A stretch of 64,000 nucleotides of DNA, from contig CAMDWG010000005.1 in assembly GCA_945878375.1 (NCBI GenBank), forward strand, positions 154,034-218,033, written 5' to 3'. The number at the start of each line of letters is the position of its first letter. The first letter of the stretch is position 1. The notes beneath the pieces are model-generated. The model did no database searches. It was not told the origin of the DNA and worked only from the letters and a program-made list of their open reading frames with translations. The DNA comes from Roseomonas mucosa. Lineage in GTDB: Bacteria; Pseudomonadota; Alphaproteobacteria; Acetobacterales; Acetobacteraceae. This document shows positions 34,225 through 42,817 of the stretch, in pieces. A program made the translations under genes and the position numbers.

Positions 34225-35289
34225 ATGTTCCCCGCCCCCCATCCCGAGACCTGGCTGCGCGTGACCCCGAGGGGTCTGTGGTGCGAGCCGGGTGATTTCT
34301 ACATCGATCCGCCGCGCGCCGTGCCCCGCGCCGTGATCACGCATGGCCATTCCGATCACGCCCGCCCCGACCATGGCGCGGTGCTGGCGACGGCCGAGAC
34401 GCTGGCCATCATGCGCGCGCGGATGGGGGAGGGGCGCGCCGGCCTGTCCCAGCAGGCGTTGGCCTTTGGGGAAGGCGTCACCATCGGCGGCGTCGGCATC
34501 CGCCTTCTGCCGGCGGGGCATGTGCTGGGCTCGGCGCAGGTGGTGCTGGAGTGGCGCGGCAGCCGCGCCGTGGTCTCGGGCGACTATAAGCGGCGGCGCG
34601 ATCCGACCTGCACCGGTTTCGAGCCCATGCCCTGCGACGTCTTCGTGACGGAGGCGACCTTCGCGTTGCCGGTCTTTCGCCACCCCGATGCGGCGAGCGA
34701 GGTCGCGCGGCTGCTGGACAGCCTGCGCCTGTTCCCCGACCGCGCGCATCTGATCGGCGTCTATGCGCTCGGCAAATGCCAGCGGCTGATCCGACTGTTG
34801 CGGGATGCGGGCTATGATCGGCCGATCTACCTGCATGGCGCGCTGCAGGCGCTCTGCACGCTCTATGAAGACCACGGCGTTCCCTTGGGCGAATTGCGCC
34901 CCGTGCCCGCGCCGGAAAAACGCGGCGGCGGCGGGTTGCTGGCCGGCGAGATCGTGCTCGCCCCGCCGAGCGCCGAGGCCACGTCCTGGGTGCGGCGGCT
35001 GGCGGAGCCGGTGGTCTGCGCGGCCTCTGGCTGGATGCGCGTTCGCCAGCGCGCGAAGGCCAGGGGGGTGGAACTGCCGCTGATCGTCTCCGACCACGCC
35101 GATTGGGACGAATTGCTGCAGACGGCCGCCGATGTCGCCGCGCCCGAGATCTGGGTGACCCATGGGCGAGAGGACGCGCTGTGCCACGCGCTGGCTGCGC
35201 GCGGCGTGCGCGGCCGGGCGCTGCACCTAGTCGGCCGTGGCGAGGAGGATGAGGAAGGGCCGGAGGTGGCCGAGGCGGCCCTGCCATGA
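34225..35289 (+). CDS. Ligase-associated DNA damage response exonuclease (metallo-beta-lactamase/CPSF type)
   Basis: 354 residues from ATG 34225. Metallo-beta-lactamase core with THGHSDHARPDHGAVLAT (HxHxDH), the LLPAGHVLGSAQVVLEW His, SGDYKRRRDPTC (Asp), and C-terminal beta-CASP elements including LIVSDHADWDELLQTA and WVTHGRED. Homologues are the exonuclease of the four-gene ligase-associated set (related to archaeal/eukaryal CPSF73 and SNM1 nucleases). Upstream gap to the divergent helicase gene is 77 bp, so the two halves of the island probably share a promoter region. Confidence 0.92.
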   Translation: MFPAPHPETWLRVTPRGLWCEPGDFYIDPPRAVPRAVITHGHSDHARPDHGAVLATAETLAIMRARMGEGRAGLSQQALAFGEGVTIGGVGIRLLPAGHVLGSAQVVLEWRGSRAVVSGDYKRRRDPTCTGFEPMPCDVFVTEATFALPVFRHPDAASEVARLLDSLRLFPDRAHLIGVYALGKCQRLIRLLRDAGYDRPIYLHGALQALCTLYEDHGVPLGELRPVPAPEKRGGGGLLAGEIVLAPPSAEATSWVRRLAEPVVCAASGWMRVRQRAKARGVELPLIVSDHADWDELLQTAADVAAPEIWVTHGREDALCHALAARGVRGRALHLVGRGEEDEEGPEVAEAALP

Positions 35290-35431
35290 CATCCGATGCT
35301 GGCGGCGCGCATGGCGCGCCGAGCGGCCGAATGGCCGCCGCGCACATCCCATTCGCACCATCCTGTGCGCCAGTGGCCTGCGCGAAGGCAAGGCCGCGGA
35401 GCGGCCGCCCGCCGTCTGAGGGCACACATCA

Positions 35432-37039
35432 ATGAGCATTCCTGCCTTCGCGGAACTGCTCGAACGCCTGGTCTTCACGCCGGGCCGCAACGTTAAGCTG
35501 GCACTGCTGCGGCAATGGTTCGCGACCCAGCCCGACCCGGATCGCGGCGTCGGCCTCGCGGCGCTGACGGGGGAGCTTTCGCTGCGCGCCGCCAAGCCGT
35601 CGCTGGTCCGCGAATTGGTGGCGGCGCGGACCGATCCGGTGCTGCTCGCGCTCAGCCTGGATTATGTCGGCGACACCGCCGAGACCATCGCCCTGATCTG
35701 GCCGGTGCGAGAGGGCGTGAACGCCCCGCCACCGGGCCTCGCCGAGGTGGTGGAGGCGATGGAGACCACGCCGAAGGCCGATCTGCCGGCGCTGATCGCG
35801 GGCTGGCTCGACACGCTCGACGCCAAGGGGCGCTTCGCGCTGATCAAGGTGGTGACGGGCGGTCTGCGCGTCGGCGTCTCCGCCCGGCTCGCCAAGACCG
35901 CGCTGGCCGAATGGGCCGGGCAGGATGTGGATGCGATCGAGGAAGTCTGGCACGGGATCGAGATTCCCTACCGGCCCTTGTTCGCCTGGCTGGAAGGGCA
36001 GGCGCCGCGCCCCGACCCGCAGGATGCGCCCGTCTTCCGCCCCTTGATGCTCGCCCATCCGCTGGAGGAGGACGACCTGCCCGCCATCGCCCCCGCGACG
36101 CATCGCGCGGAGTGGAAATGGGACGGCATCCGCGTGCAGCTCTCCGCCACCGAAGGCGGGCGCCGCATCTGGTCGCGCGGCGCGGAGGATGTTTCCGCAG
36201 CCTTCCCCGAGATCATCCAGGCAATGGATTTTCGGGCCGTGGTGGATGGGGAGTTGCTGGTGATGCGCGATCAGGCCGTCGCGCCCTTCGCGGACCTTCA
36301 GCAGCGACTGAACCGCAAGCTCGTCTCCGCGCGGATGATGGCGCAGTACCCGGTGGCGGTGCGGCTCTACGACATGCTGTTCGACGGCACGGAGGATCTG
36401 CGCGCGCTGCCCTTCGATGCGCGGCGCGCCAGGCTGGAGGCGTGGTTCGCGCGCACAAGGCCGGCGCGGATGGACCTTTCGGCGCTGGTCGCCTTCGACA
36501 GCCCGGATCACCTGGCGGACATCCGCGCCGGCACCCGCGACGCGGCGATCGAAGGGCTGATGGTGAAGCGCGCCGACAGCCCCTATGTCCCCGGCCGCGT
36601 GAAGGGGCTGTGGTGGAAGTGGAAGCGCGCCCCGCTCAGCGTCGATGCGGTGCTGATGTACGCCCAGCGCGGCCGGGGGCGGCGCAGCAGCTACTATTCC
36701 GACTTCACCTTCGGCCTGTGGCGCGAGGATGCCGCGGGTGGGCGGGAGCTGGTGCCGATCGGCAAGGCCTATTCCGGCTATTCGGATGCGGAGCTGGTCT
36801 GGATCGACCGCTGGATCCGCGCCCACACCACCGCCCGCTTCGGCCCGGTGCGGGAAGTGGCGAAGGGCCTGGTGCTGGAAGTGGAATTCGATGCCGCGCA
36901 GCGCAGCACGCGGCACAAATCCGGCGTCGCGCTGCGCTTTCCCCGCATCGCCCGCCTGCGCCGCGACAAGCCGGCGGAGGAAGCCGATATCCTGCCGACG
37001 CTGGAAGCGATGATCAGGGGCGCGGCGGCGGAGGATTGA
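35432..37039 (+). CDS. Cisplatin damage response ATP-dependent DNA ligase
   Basis: 535 residues from ATG 35432. Helical DNA-binding N-terminal domain (residues 1-200), then the adenylation domain with the AMP-accepting lysine Lys229 in EWKWDGIRVQ (KxDG), followed by ligase motifs SRGAEDVSAAFPE, VVDGELLVM, EGLMVKRADSPYVPGR and WWKWKR, and an OB-fold end including HKSGVALRFPRIARLR. Seals nicks during repair in homologues. It lies 142 bp after the exonuclease stop; the spacer holds only GC-rich palindromic sequence. Confidence 0.93.
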   Translation: MSIPAFAELLERLVFTPGRNVKLALLRQWFATQPDPDRGVGLAALTGELSLRAAKPSLVRELVAARTDPVLLALSLDYVGDTAETIALIWPVREGVNAPPPGLAEVVEAMETTPKADLPALIAGWLDTLDAKGRFALIKVVTGGLRVGVSARLAKTALAEWAGQDVDAIEEVWHGIEIPYRPLFAWLEGQAPRPDPQDAPVFRPLMLAHPLEEDDLPAIAPATHRAEWKWDGIRVQLSATEGGRRIWSRGAEDVSAAFPEIIQAMDFRAVVDGELLVMRDQAVAPFADLQQRLNRKLVSARMMAQYPVAVRLYDMLFDGTEDLRALPFDARRARLEAWFARTRPARMDLSALVAFDSPDHLADIRAGTRDAAIEGLMVKRADSPYVPGRVKGLWWKWKRAPLSVDAVLMYAQRGRGRRSSYYSDFTFGLWREDAAGGRELVPIGKAYSGYSDAELVWIDRWIRAHTTARFGPVREVAKGLVLEVEFDAAQRSTRHKSGVALRFPRIARLRRDKPAEEADILPTLEAMIRGAAAED

Positions 37040-37085
37040 CCCACCCGTCCCAGGGTGGTGGCCTGCGCGGCGAAGGAGACCCCTG

Positions 37086-37868
37086 ATGCCCCTCGCCCCC
37101 AACCCCGTCCGCCAGCGCCTGGCCGCCGGCGAACTCGCCCTCGGCTTCGGCGTGCATCACCTGCGCGGCAGCGCGGTAGGCATGATCGCCGCGGCCTCCG
37201 GCTTCGACTGGCTGTTCATCGACATGGAACACGGCGCGATGAGCGTCGATGACGCGACGCGCATCGCCATCGCCGCCCTGTCGCAGGGCTGCACCCCGAT
37301 CGTGCGTGTCTGCAAGGATGCGCTGCATGAAGGCACGCGGAGCCTCGACAACGGGGCGATGGGCGTGGTCGTGCCGCATATCGACACGGCCGAGGAAGCC
37401 GCCGCCGTCGTGCAGGCCTATCGCTTCCCGCCCACCGGCATGCGGAGCTGGGGCGGCCCGCCCTTTGCCTATGGCCTCGGCCCCGTGGATGCCGCCGCGG
37501 CGCAGGCGGAGCTGAACCGCGAGATCCTGGTCGTCTGCATGATCGAGACGCCGGAGGCGGTCGCCAATGCCGATGCCATCGCCGCCGTGCCCGGCGTGGA
37601 TGTGCTGATGTTCGGCACCTCCGACCTGACGGCGACGATGGGCATTCCGGGCCAGATCGGCCATCCGGATGTCCGCAAGGCCTATGAGACGGTGGGCGCG
37701 GCCTGCGCGCAGCACGGCAAGTTCATGGGCATGGGCGGCGTCTATGACGAGAAGGTGGCGCCCGACTACATCAAGCTCGGCGCGCGCTTCATCCTCAGCG
37801 GGTCGGACCATTCCTTCCTGATGGCGGGGGCCTCGGCGCGCTCGAAGTTCCTGCGCGGGCTGGCGTAA
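37086..37868 (+). CDS. HpcH/HpaI aldolase/citrate lyase family protein
   Basis: 260 residues from ATG 37086. Class II pyruvate-type aldolase: GFDWLFIDMEHGAMSVDD (conserved EHG with catalytic acid-base His), VRVCKDALHEGTRSLDNGAMGVVVPHIDTAEEA (metal-side Asp/Gly), MIETPEAVANADAIAAVPGVDVLMFGTSDL (Glu and Asp metal ligands). Cleaves 2-keto-3-deoxy or 4-hydroxy-2-oxo acids into pyruvate and an aldehyde. Which acid it uses cannot be told; the neighbourhood (2-hydroxyacid dehydrogenase, ABC permease) is weakly suggestive only. Confidence 0.88.
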   Translation: MPLAPNPVRQRLAAGELALGFGVHHLRGSAVGMIAAASGFDWLFIDMEHGAMSVDDATRIAIAALSQGCTPIVRVCKDALHEGTRSLDNGAMGVVVPHIDTAEEAAAVVQAYRFPPTGMRSWGGPPFAYGLGPVDAAAAQAELNREILVVCMIETPEAVANADAIAAVPGVDVLMFGTSDLTATMGIPGQIGHPDVRKAYETVGAACAQHGKFMGMGGVYDEKVAPDYIKLGARFILSGSDHSFLMAGASARSKFLRGLA

Positions 37869-37910
37869 AGGCTCGGCGCGATCCCGCCCCGCTCGCGCGG
37901 GGAGGGTCCA

Positions 37911-39593
37911 TCACCCCCGCCGCATCGCCCGGACCAGGGCGATGATCGGCAGCAGCCCCACCGCCACGATCAGCAGCGCGGCGGTGGAGGCTTCCGCCAA
38001 CCTCTCGTCGGAAGCCAGGTTGTGGACACGCACGGCCAGCGTGTCGAAGTCGAAGGGCCGGACGATCAGCGTCGCCGGCAATTCCTTCATCGTGTCCACG
38101 AAGACCAGCACGGCCGCCGTCAGCAGCGCGCCCTTGGCCAGCGGCAACTCCACCGCCCAGACCGCCGCGCCGGGCTTGCGGCCCAGCACGCGCGCGGCGG
38201 CGAAGAGGCTCGGCTTGATCCGCGTCAGACCGCTTTCCACCGCCGATAGCCCGACGCCCAGGAACCGGACCAGATAGGCGAAGACCAGCGCCGCGATGCT
38301 GCCCGACAGCAGCAGCCCGGTGGACAGGCCGAAGGTCGCGCGCATCCAGCCATCCAGCGCATTGTCGAACAGCGCGAAGGGCACCAGCGCGCCCACCGCG
38401 ATCACCGATCCCGGCACGGCATAGCCCAGCGACGCGATGCGATTCGCCGTCGCGCGGAGGGGGGAGGGGTGCAGGCGGTTCGCCCAGGCGAGCAGGGCTG
38501 CGACCATCACCGCCAGCAGCGCGGCGATGGCGGCCAGCGTCAGGCTGTTCCAGGCATAGGGCATCACGCGCCGCGCCTCGAAGGCATTGCCGGCTTCCAT
38601 CATCAGCACCAGCAGCGTGCCGGCCGGGATCGCGAAGCCCAGCAGCACGGGCAGCAGGCAGGCCGCGATCGCCGCCCATTCCTTCCACCCGCGAAGTTGC
38701 ACCGGCCGCAGCGGCGGCTGGCGCGTGGTGGTGGTGTGGAAGCGCCGCCCCCCGCGCGAGACGCGTTCCAGCAGCAGCAGCAGCGCAACCAGGCCCATCA
38801 GGCAGGTCGCCAGTTGCGCTGCCGCCGGGCGGTCCGCCAGCCCGAACCAGGCATCGTAGATGCCGGTGGTGAAGGTGCGGACGGCGAAATGCTGCACCGT
38901 GCCGAAATCCGCCAGCGTCTCCATCAGCACCAGGGCCACACCGCCCGCCAGCGCCGGCCGCGCCATCGGCAGCGCGACATGCAGGAAGGTGCGCGGCAGC
39001 CCGTGGCCGAGCGTGCGCGACGCTTCCAGCAGGCAGACGCTCTGCGTCAGGAAGGCGCCGCGGCAGAGCAGGTAGACGTAAGGGTAGAGCACGGCCGCCA
39101 GCATCAGCGCGGCGCCGGGCAGGCTGCGGATCTCGGGGAACCAGTACTGGCCCCAGGCGAGGCCGGTGGCGTCGCGCAGCGCGGTCTGCACCGGCCCCGC
39201 CACATCCAGCAGCCAGACATAGGCATAGCCGCAGACATAGGCCGGCATCGCCAGCGGCAGCAGCAGCGCCACTTCCAGCACGCCCCGGCCCCGGAAGGCG
39301 CAGGCCGCGACCAGCCAGGCGCTGATCGCGCCCATCGTGGCCGCCAGCACGCCCACCAGCACCGCGAGCAGCACGGAATTCACCAGCAGGTCCGGCAGCA
39401 CCGTGCGGCCCAGATGCAGCCAGGACCCGCCGCCCGGCGTCAGCGCCGTGACCAGCACCGAGACCAGCGGCGCCGCGATCAGCCCCCCCGCGACCACGCT
39501 CGCCCAGGCCCAGGCCGGCGTCCGGCGCGCGCGCGGTCGCGCGGCGGGGCGGGCGGGGTCCTGGCCAGGGGCTGGGGCGGCGGTGGCGGACAT
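37911..39593 (-). CDS. Iron-type ABC transporter permease (FbpB/AfuB-like, two fused permease domains)
   Basis: 560 residues from ATG 39591-39593, about twelve hydrophobic segments. Two BPD_transp_1 domains: the first has the EAA-loop LLEASRTLGHGLPRTFLHVALPMARPALAGG, the second LFAAARVLGRKPGAAVWAVELPLAKGALLTA. The pattern PAYVCGYAYVWLLDVAGPVQ in the first domain is typical of iron(III)/thiamine-type importers. No binding protein or ATPase is in the window, so partners lie elsewhere. Ends 37 bp from the HpaI gene, convergently. Confidence 0.85.
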   Translation of the reverse strand: MSATAAPAPGQDPARPAARPRARRTPAWAWASVVAGGLIAAPLVSVLVTALTPGGGSWLHLGRTVLPDLLVNSVLLAVLVGVLAATMGAISAWLVAACAFRGRGVLEVALLLPLAMPAYVCGYAYVWLLDVAGPVQTALRDATGLAWGQYWFPEIRSLPGAALMLAAVLYPYVYLLCRGAFLTQSVCLLEASRTLGHGLPRTFLHVALPMARPALAGGVALVLMETLADFGTVQHFAVRTFTTGIYDAWFGLADRPAAAQLATCLMGLVALLLLLERVSRGGRRFHTTTTRQPPLRPVQLRGWKEWAAIAACLLPVLLGFAIPAGTLLVLMMEAGNAFEARRVMPYAWNSLTLAAIAALLAVMVAALLAWANRLHPSPLRATANRIASLGYAVPGSVIAVGALVPFALFDNALDGWMRATFGLSTGLLLSGSIAALVFAYLVRFLGVGLSAVESGLTRIKPSLFAAARVLGRKPGAAVWAVELPLAKGALLTAAVLVFVDTMKELPATLIVRPFDFDTLAVRVHNLASDERLAEASTAALLIVAVGLLPIIALVRAMRRG

Positions 39594-39603
39594 GCCGGGC
39601 GGT

Positions 39604-40581
39604 TCAGGCCACGCGATGCGGCGGCTCGGTCCCCGCGCGCAGCAGCGCGTCCAGGTTCTCGAGCGCCCGGAAGCCCATCGCGTCGCGCGTCTCCTCGGTC
39701 GCGGAGCCGAGATGCGGCAGCAGCGCGACATTCTCGAGGCCATGATAGCCTTCGAAGATGCGCGGCTCCCCGTCATAGACATCGAGCCCGGCGGCGCGCA
39801 CCTGGCCGGAGGTCAGCGCCGCGACCAGCGCCGCATCGTCCACCGATGTGCCCCGCCCGGTATTGACCACGATGGCCCCCCGCCGCAGCAGCGCGAGGCG
39901 TTCCGCATTCAGCCAGTGCCGCGTGGCGGCGCCGCCCGGCATATGCATCGACAGCACATCGATCGCGCCGAGGAAGGAGACGTCATTGTCGTGATAGGTC
40001 GCGCCCATTTCAAGCTCGGGCGGCAGGCGGGTGCGGTTGCGGTAGTGGATGGGCATGCCGAAGCCGCGCGCCATCTTCGCCAACTCCCGCCCGATGCGGC
40101 CGAAGCCGGCGATGCCGAGCGCCTTGCCTTCCAGCGTGGTGCCCATCAGCTGGGTGGGCGTCCAGCCGGTCCAGGCGCGGGCGCGGACCATCCGTTCGCC
40201 CTCTCCCGCCCGGCGCGCGGCCATCAGCATCAGGGTGAAGGCGATCTCTGCGGTGGCGAAGGACAGCACGTCGGGCGTGTTGGTCACCACGATCCCGCGC
40301 GCCTGGGCCGCCGCCAGGTCGATATGGTCCGTACCGACGGAGAAGGTGGCGACGATCCGGACGCTGGCGGGCAGGGCGGCGAAGGTCGCGGCGTTGAAGG
40401 GATCGCCGGCGGCGCAGAGGATGCCGGCGGCCCCGGCCTCGGTCGCCCGGCGCGCGATCTCGGCCCCATCCCGCGCCCAGGGGGCGTCGGCGGTGTTCAG
40501 CCTTGCGTCGTAGTCGCGCGCGGCGCGGGCTTCGACGGCGGCGGGCAGCTTGCGGGTCAGCAGCAGGACGGGCTTGGTCAT
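39604..40581 (-). CDS. D-isomer specific 2-hydroxyacid dehydrogenase
   Basis: 325 residues from ATG 40579-40581. Two-domain D-2-hydroxyacid dehydrogenase: VATFSVGTDHIDLAAAQARGIVVTNTPDVLSFATAEIAFTLMLMAAR, the NAD loop LGIAGFGRIGRELAKMARGFGMPIHYRNR (GxGxxG), and the active-site Arg/Glu/His in VVNTGRGTSVDDAALVAALTSGQVRAAGLDVYDGEP and LLPHLGSATEETR. Closest in pattern to glyoxylate/hydroxypyruvate reductases. Ends 10 bp upstream of the ABC permease gene on the same strand, so cotranscription is likely. Confidence 0.9.
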   Translation of the reverse strand: MTKPVLLLTRKLPAAVEARAARDYDARLNTADAPWARDGAEIARRATEAGAAGILCAAGDPFNAATFAALPASVRIVATFSVGTDHIDLAAAQARGIVVTNTPDVLSFATAEIAFTLMLMAARRAGEGERMVRARAWTGWTPTQLMGTTLEGKALGIAGFGRIGRELAKMARGFGMPIHYRNRTRLPPELEMGATYHDNDVSFLGAIDVLSMHMPGGAATRHWLNAERLALLRRGAIVVNTGRGTSVDDAALVAALTSGQVRAAGLDVYDGEPRIFEGYHGLENVALLPHLGSATEETRDAMGFRALENLDALLRAGTEPPHRVA

Positions 40582-40748
40582 CGGCTCTCCCCCAGGGGGG
40601 CTCCCTCGGCGGGTCTCCCTCGGCCGGGGCAGGGATAGCCGGGGGGCGGGCGGCTTGCCAGCCGGGGCCGGCGCCGCCCCCGTCTTGCCAGAGGATAGGC
40701 TGGGGGGCAGGGTCGGCGCCTCTCGCCGGCAATGAAGGGTTTTTCGGT

Positions 40749-41537
40749 ATGGAACTCGGTCTCAAGGGCAAGCGCGCGCTGGTCATGGGCGCGTCCAAGG
40801 GCCTCGGGCGTGCGATCGCGGATTCGTTGGCGGCGGAGGGTGTTGCCGTCGTCGTCAGCGGGCGCGACCAGGCGACGCTGGATGTCGCGGCGGCGGAGCT
40901 GCGCGGCCTCGGCGCGCCGGCGGCCTTCGGCGTGCCGGCCGACATCGCTTCCGCCGCCGATATCGACCGGCTGGCGGATGAGGCGGTGCGGCTGCTGGGC
41001 GGCGTCGACATCCTGGTGCTGAACCATGGCGGCCCGCCGCCGGCCGGCCCGCTGGAGGTCACGCAGGACCAGCTGGTGGAATGGTTCCCGCGCATCGTCC
41101 AGCACCCGATCCGCATCGCGACGAAGCTGATCCCGGCGATGCGCCAGCGCCGCTATGGCCGCGTGCTGACCGTTGGCTCCACGGGCATGGAGCAGCCGAT
41201 TCCGAACCTCGCGCTGTCCAACATCCTGCGCGGGGCGATGGTGGGGTGGAACAAGTCGGTCGCGCTGGAAGTCGCGGGCGACAACGTGACCTGCAACATC
41301 CTGGCCCCCGGCGCGATCCGCACGGGCCGCCTGCTGGAAACCCAGGCCGGCGTCGCCAAGGTGCGCGGCGTGGCGGTGGATGACGTGATCGCCGAACGCG
41401 CGAAGACCATCCCCGCCCAACGCATCGGCACGCCCGATGAATTCGGCCCTCTCGCCGCCTTCCTGTGTTCCGACAAGGCCGCCTACATCACCGGCAACAT
41501 CATGCGGATCGACGGCGGGCTGGTGCGTTCCATCTAA
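40749..41537 (+). CDS. Short-chain dehydrogenase/reductase with altered catalytic triad
   Basis: 262 residues. Rossmann fold with cofactor loop GASKGLGRAIADSLA and NHGG (NNAG equivalent), but the expected Ser-x12-Tyr-x3-Lys is Ser144...Ser157...Arg161: the stretch PNLALSNILRGAMVGW replaces Tyr by Ser and Lys by Arg. The C-terminal LAPGAIRTGRLLE and the ITGNIMRIDGG block are normal. This LALSN type recurs in annotated FabG-like proteins. Either it uses a different acid-base residue or is a non-classical SDR. It is 15 bp ahead of the amidohydrolase gene. Confidence 0.85.
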   Translation: MELGLKGKRALVMGASKGLGRAIADSLAAEGVAVVVSGRDQATLDVAAAELRGLGAPAAFGVPADIASAADIDRLADEAVRLLGGVDILVLNHGGPPPAGPLEVTQDQLVEWFPRIVQHPIRIATKLIPAMRQRRYGRVLTVGSTGMEQPIPNLALSNILRGAMVGWNKSVALEVAGDNVTCNILAPGAIRTGRLLETQAGVAKVRGVAVDDVIAERAKTIPAQRIGTPDEFGPLAAFLCSDKAAYITGNIMRIDGGLVRSI

Positions 41538-41551
41538 AAGGAGTGCCGCGC

Positions 41552-42817
41552 ATGCTGCCGAACCTGACGCCGGACACCGAACTGGCCGACCGTCTGTTCG
41601 GCAGCTTGCGGGACGCGACCCATGACGGGGTCGGCATCACGCGCGAAGCCTATGGCCCGGGCGAGGCGATGGCGCACCGCATCGTCCGCGAAGCGGCCGA
41701 TGCGGTGGGGCTGGAGACCCGAACGGACCCGGCGGGCAACCTGCTGATGACCCTGCCGGGCAGCGATCGCGCCGCGAAGCGCGTGGTGCTCGGCAGCCAT
41801 CTGGACAGTGTGAAGTCCGGCGGCAATTTCGATGGCGCGGCCGGCGTGCTGGCGGGGCTGGCGGCGGTGGCGGGGATGAAGCGCGCGGGCTTCGTGCCCG
41901 GCCGCGACGTGACGGTGGTGGCGGTCCGCGCCGAGGAGGCGGGCGCCTGGTTCCCGGTGAGCTATCCCGGCAGCCGCGCCGCGCTCGGCCTGCTGAAGAC
42001 CGCTGAACTCGGCATCCGTCGCATGGACAGCGGCCGGTCGCTGGCGGATCACATGCGGGAGGAAGGCTTCGACCCCGCCTGGGTCGAGGCGGGCGGCACC
42101 ACCTTCACCCCGGCGGATACCGCCGCCTTCCTGGAATTGCACATCGAACAGGGCCCGGTGCTGGATACGGAAGGCGTGCCGCTGGGCATCGTCACCGGCA
42201 TCCCCGGCAGCCGCCGCCTGCGCGCGGCGCGCGTGGTGGGCGAGACCAACCATTCCGGCGCGACGCCCCGCAAATACCGCCGCGACGCGGCCATTGCGCT
42301 GGCGGAACTCGCGCATCGCATCGACGATCGCTGGGCGGTGCTGGAGGCGCAGGGCCATGCGCTGGTCTGCACCTTCTGCGTGCTGGCCACCACGGCTGAC
42401 GCCGGCTTCACCCGCATCGCGGGAGAGGCGGAGTTCCAGCTGGATGTCCGCAGCGTCAACCCCCGCAGCGTCGATGCGGTGATGGAGACGCTGTACGAGA
42501 TCATTCCGGAGATCGAGGCGCGGCGGGGCGTACGCTTCGAATTGGGCGCCGAGACGGGCAGCCGGGCCGCGCCGATGGATGCGGGCATCCAGGCCGCGCT
42601 GGCGCGCGCGGCCGATGCGCTGGTCATCCGGCACCGGGCGATGGCCAGCGGTGGTGGGCATGACGCGGCGGCCTTCGTGCAGGCGGGCATCCCGGCGGGG
42701 ATGATCTTCGTCCGCAACCAGAATGGCAGCCACAACCCGCATGAAGCGATGCGGATGGACGATTTCGCCGCGGCTTGCGCGGTGGTGACACGATGGGCGG
42801 CGGAGATGGCGCAGTGA
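41552..42817 (+). CDS. Zn-dependent N-carbamoyl-L-amino acid hydrolase / allantoate amidohydrolase family
   Basis: 421 residues from ATG 41552, ribosome site AAGGAG at 8 bases. M20 peptidase-like: LGSHLDSVKSGGNFDGAAGVLAGLAAV (metal His/Asp), RAEEAGAWFPVSYPGSRA (metal Glu), LHIEQGPVLDTEGVPLGIVTGIPGSR, HSGATPRKYRRDAAIA dimer/substrate domain, and a C-terminal SGGGHDAAAFVQAGIPAGMIFVRNQNGSHNPHE with the metal His. Removes the carbamoyl group from N-carbamoyl amino acids or allantoate. Stop overlaps the following hyuA gene by 4 bp, fitting a hydantoin route. Confidence 0.88.
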   Translation: MLPNLTPDTELADRLFGSLRDATHDGVGITREAYGPGEAMAHRIVREAADAVGLETRTDPAGNLLMTLPGSDRAAKRVVLGSHLDSVKSGGNFDGAAGVLAGLAAVAGMKRAGFVPGRDVTVVAVRAEEAGAWFPVSYPGSRAALGLLKTAELGIRRMDSGRSLADHMREEGFDPAWVEAGGTTFTPADTAAFLELHIEQGPVLDTEGVPLGIVTGIPGSRRLRAARVVGETNHSGATPRKYRRDAAIALAELAHRIDDRWAVLEAQGHALVCTFCVLATTADAGFTRIAGEAEFQLDVRSVNPRSVDAVMETLYEIIPEIEARRGVRFELGAETGSRAAPMDAGIQAALARAADALVIRHRAMASGGGHDAAAFVQAGIPAGMIFVRNQNGSHNPHEAMRMDDFAAACAVVTRWAAEMAQ

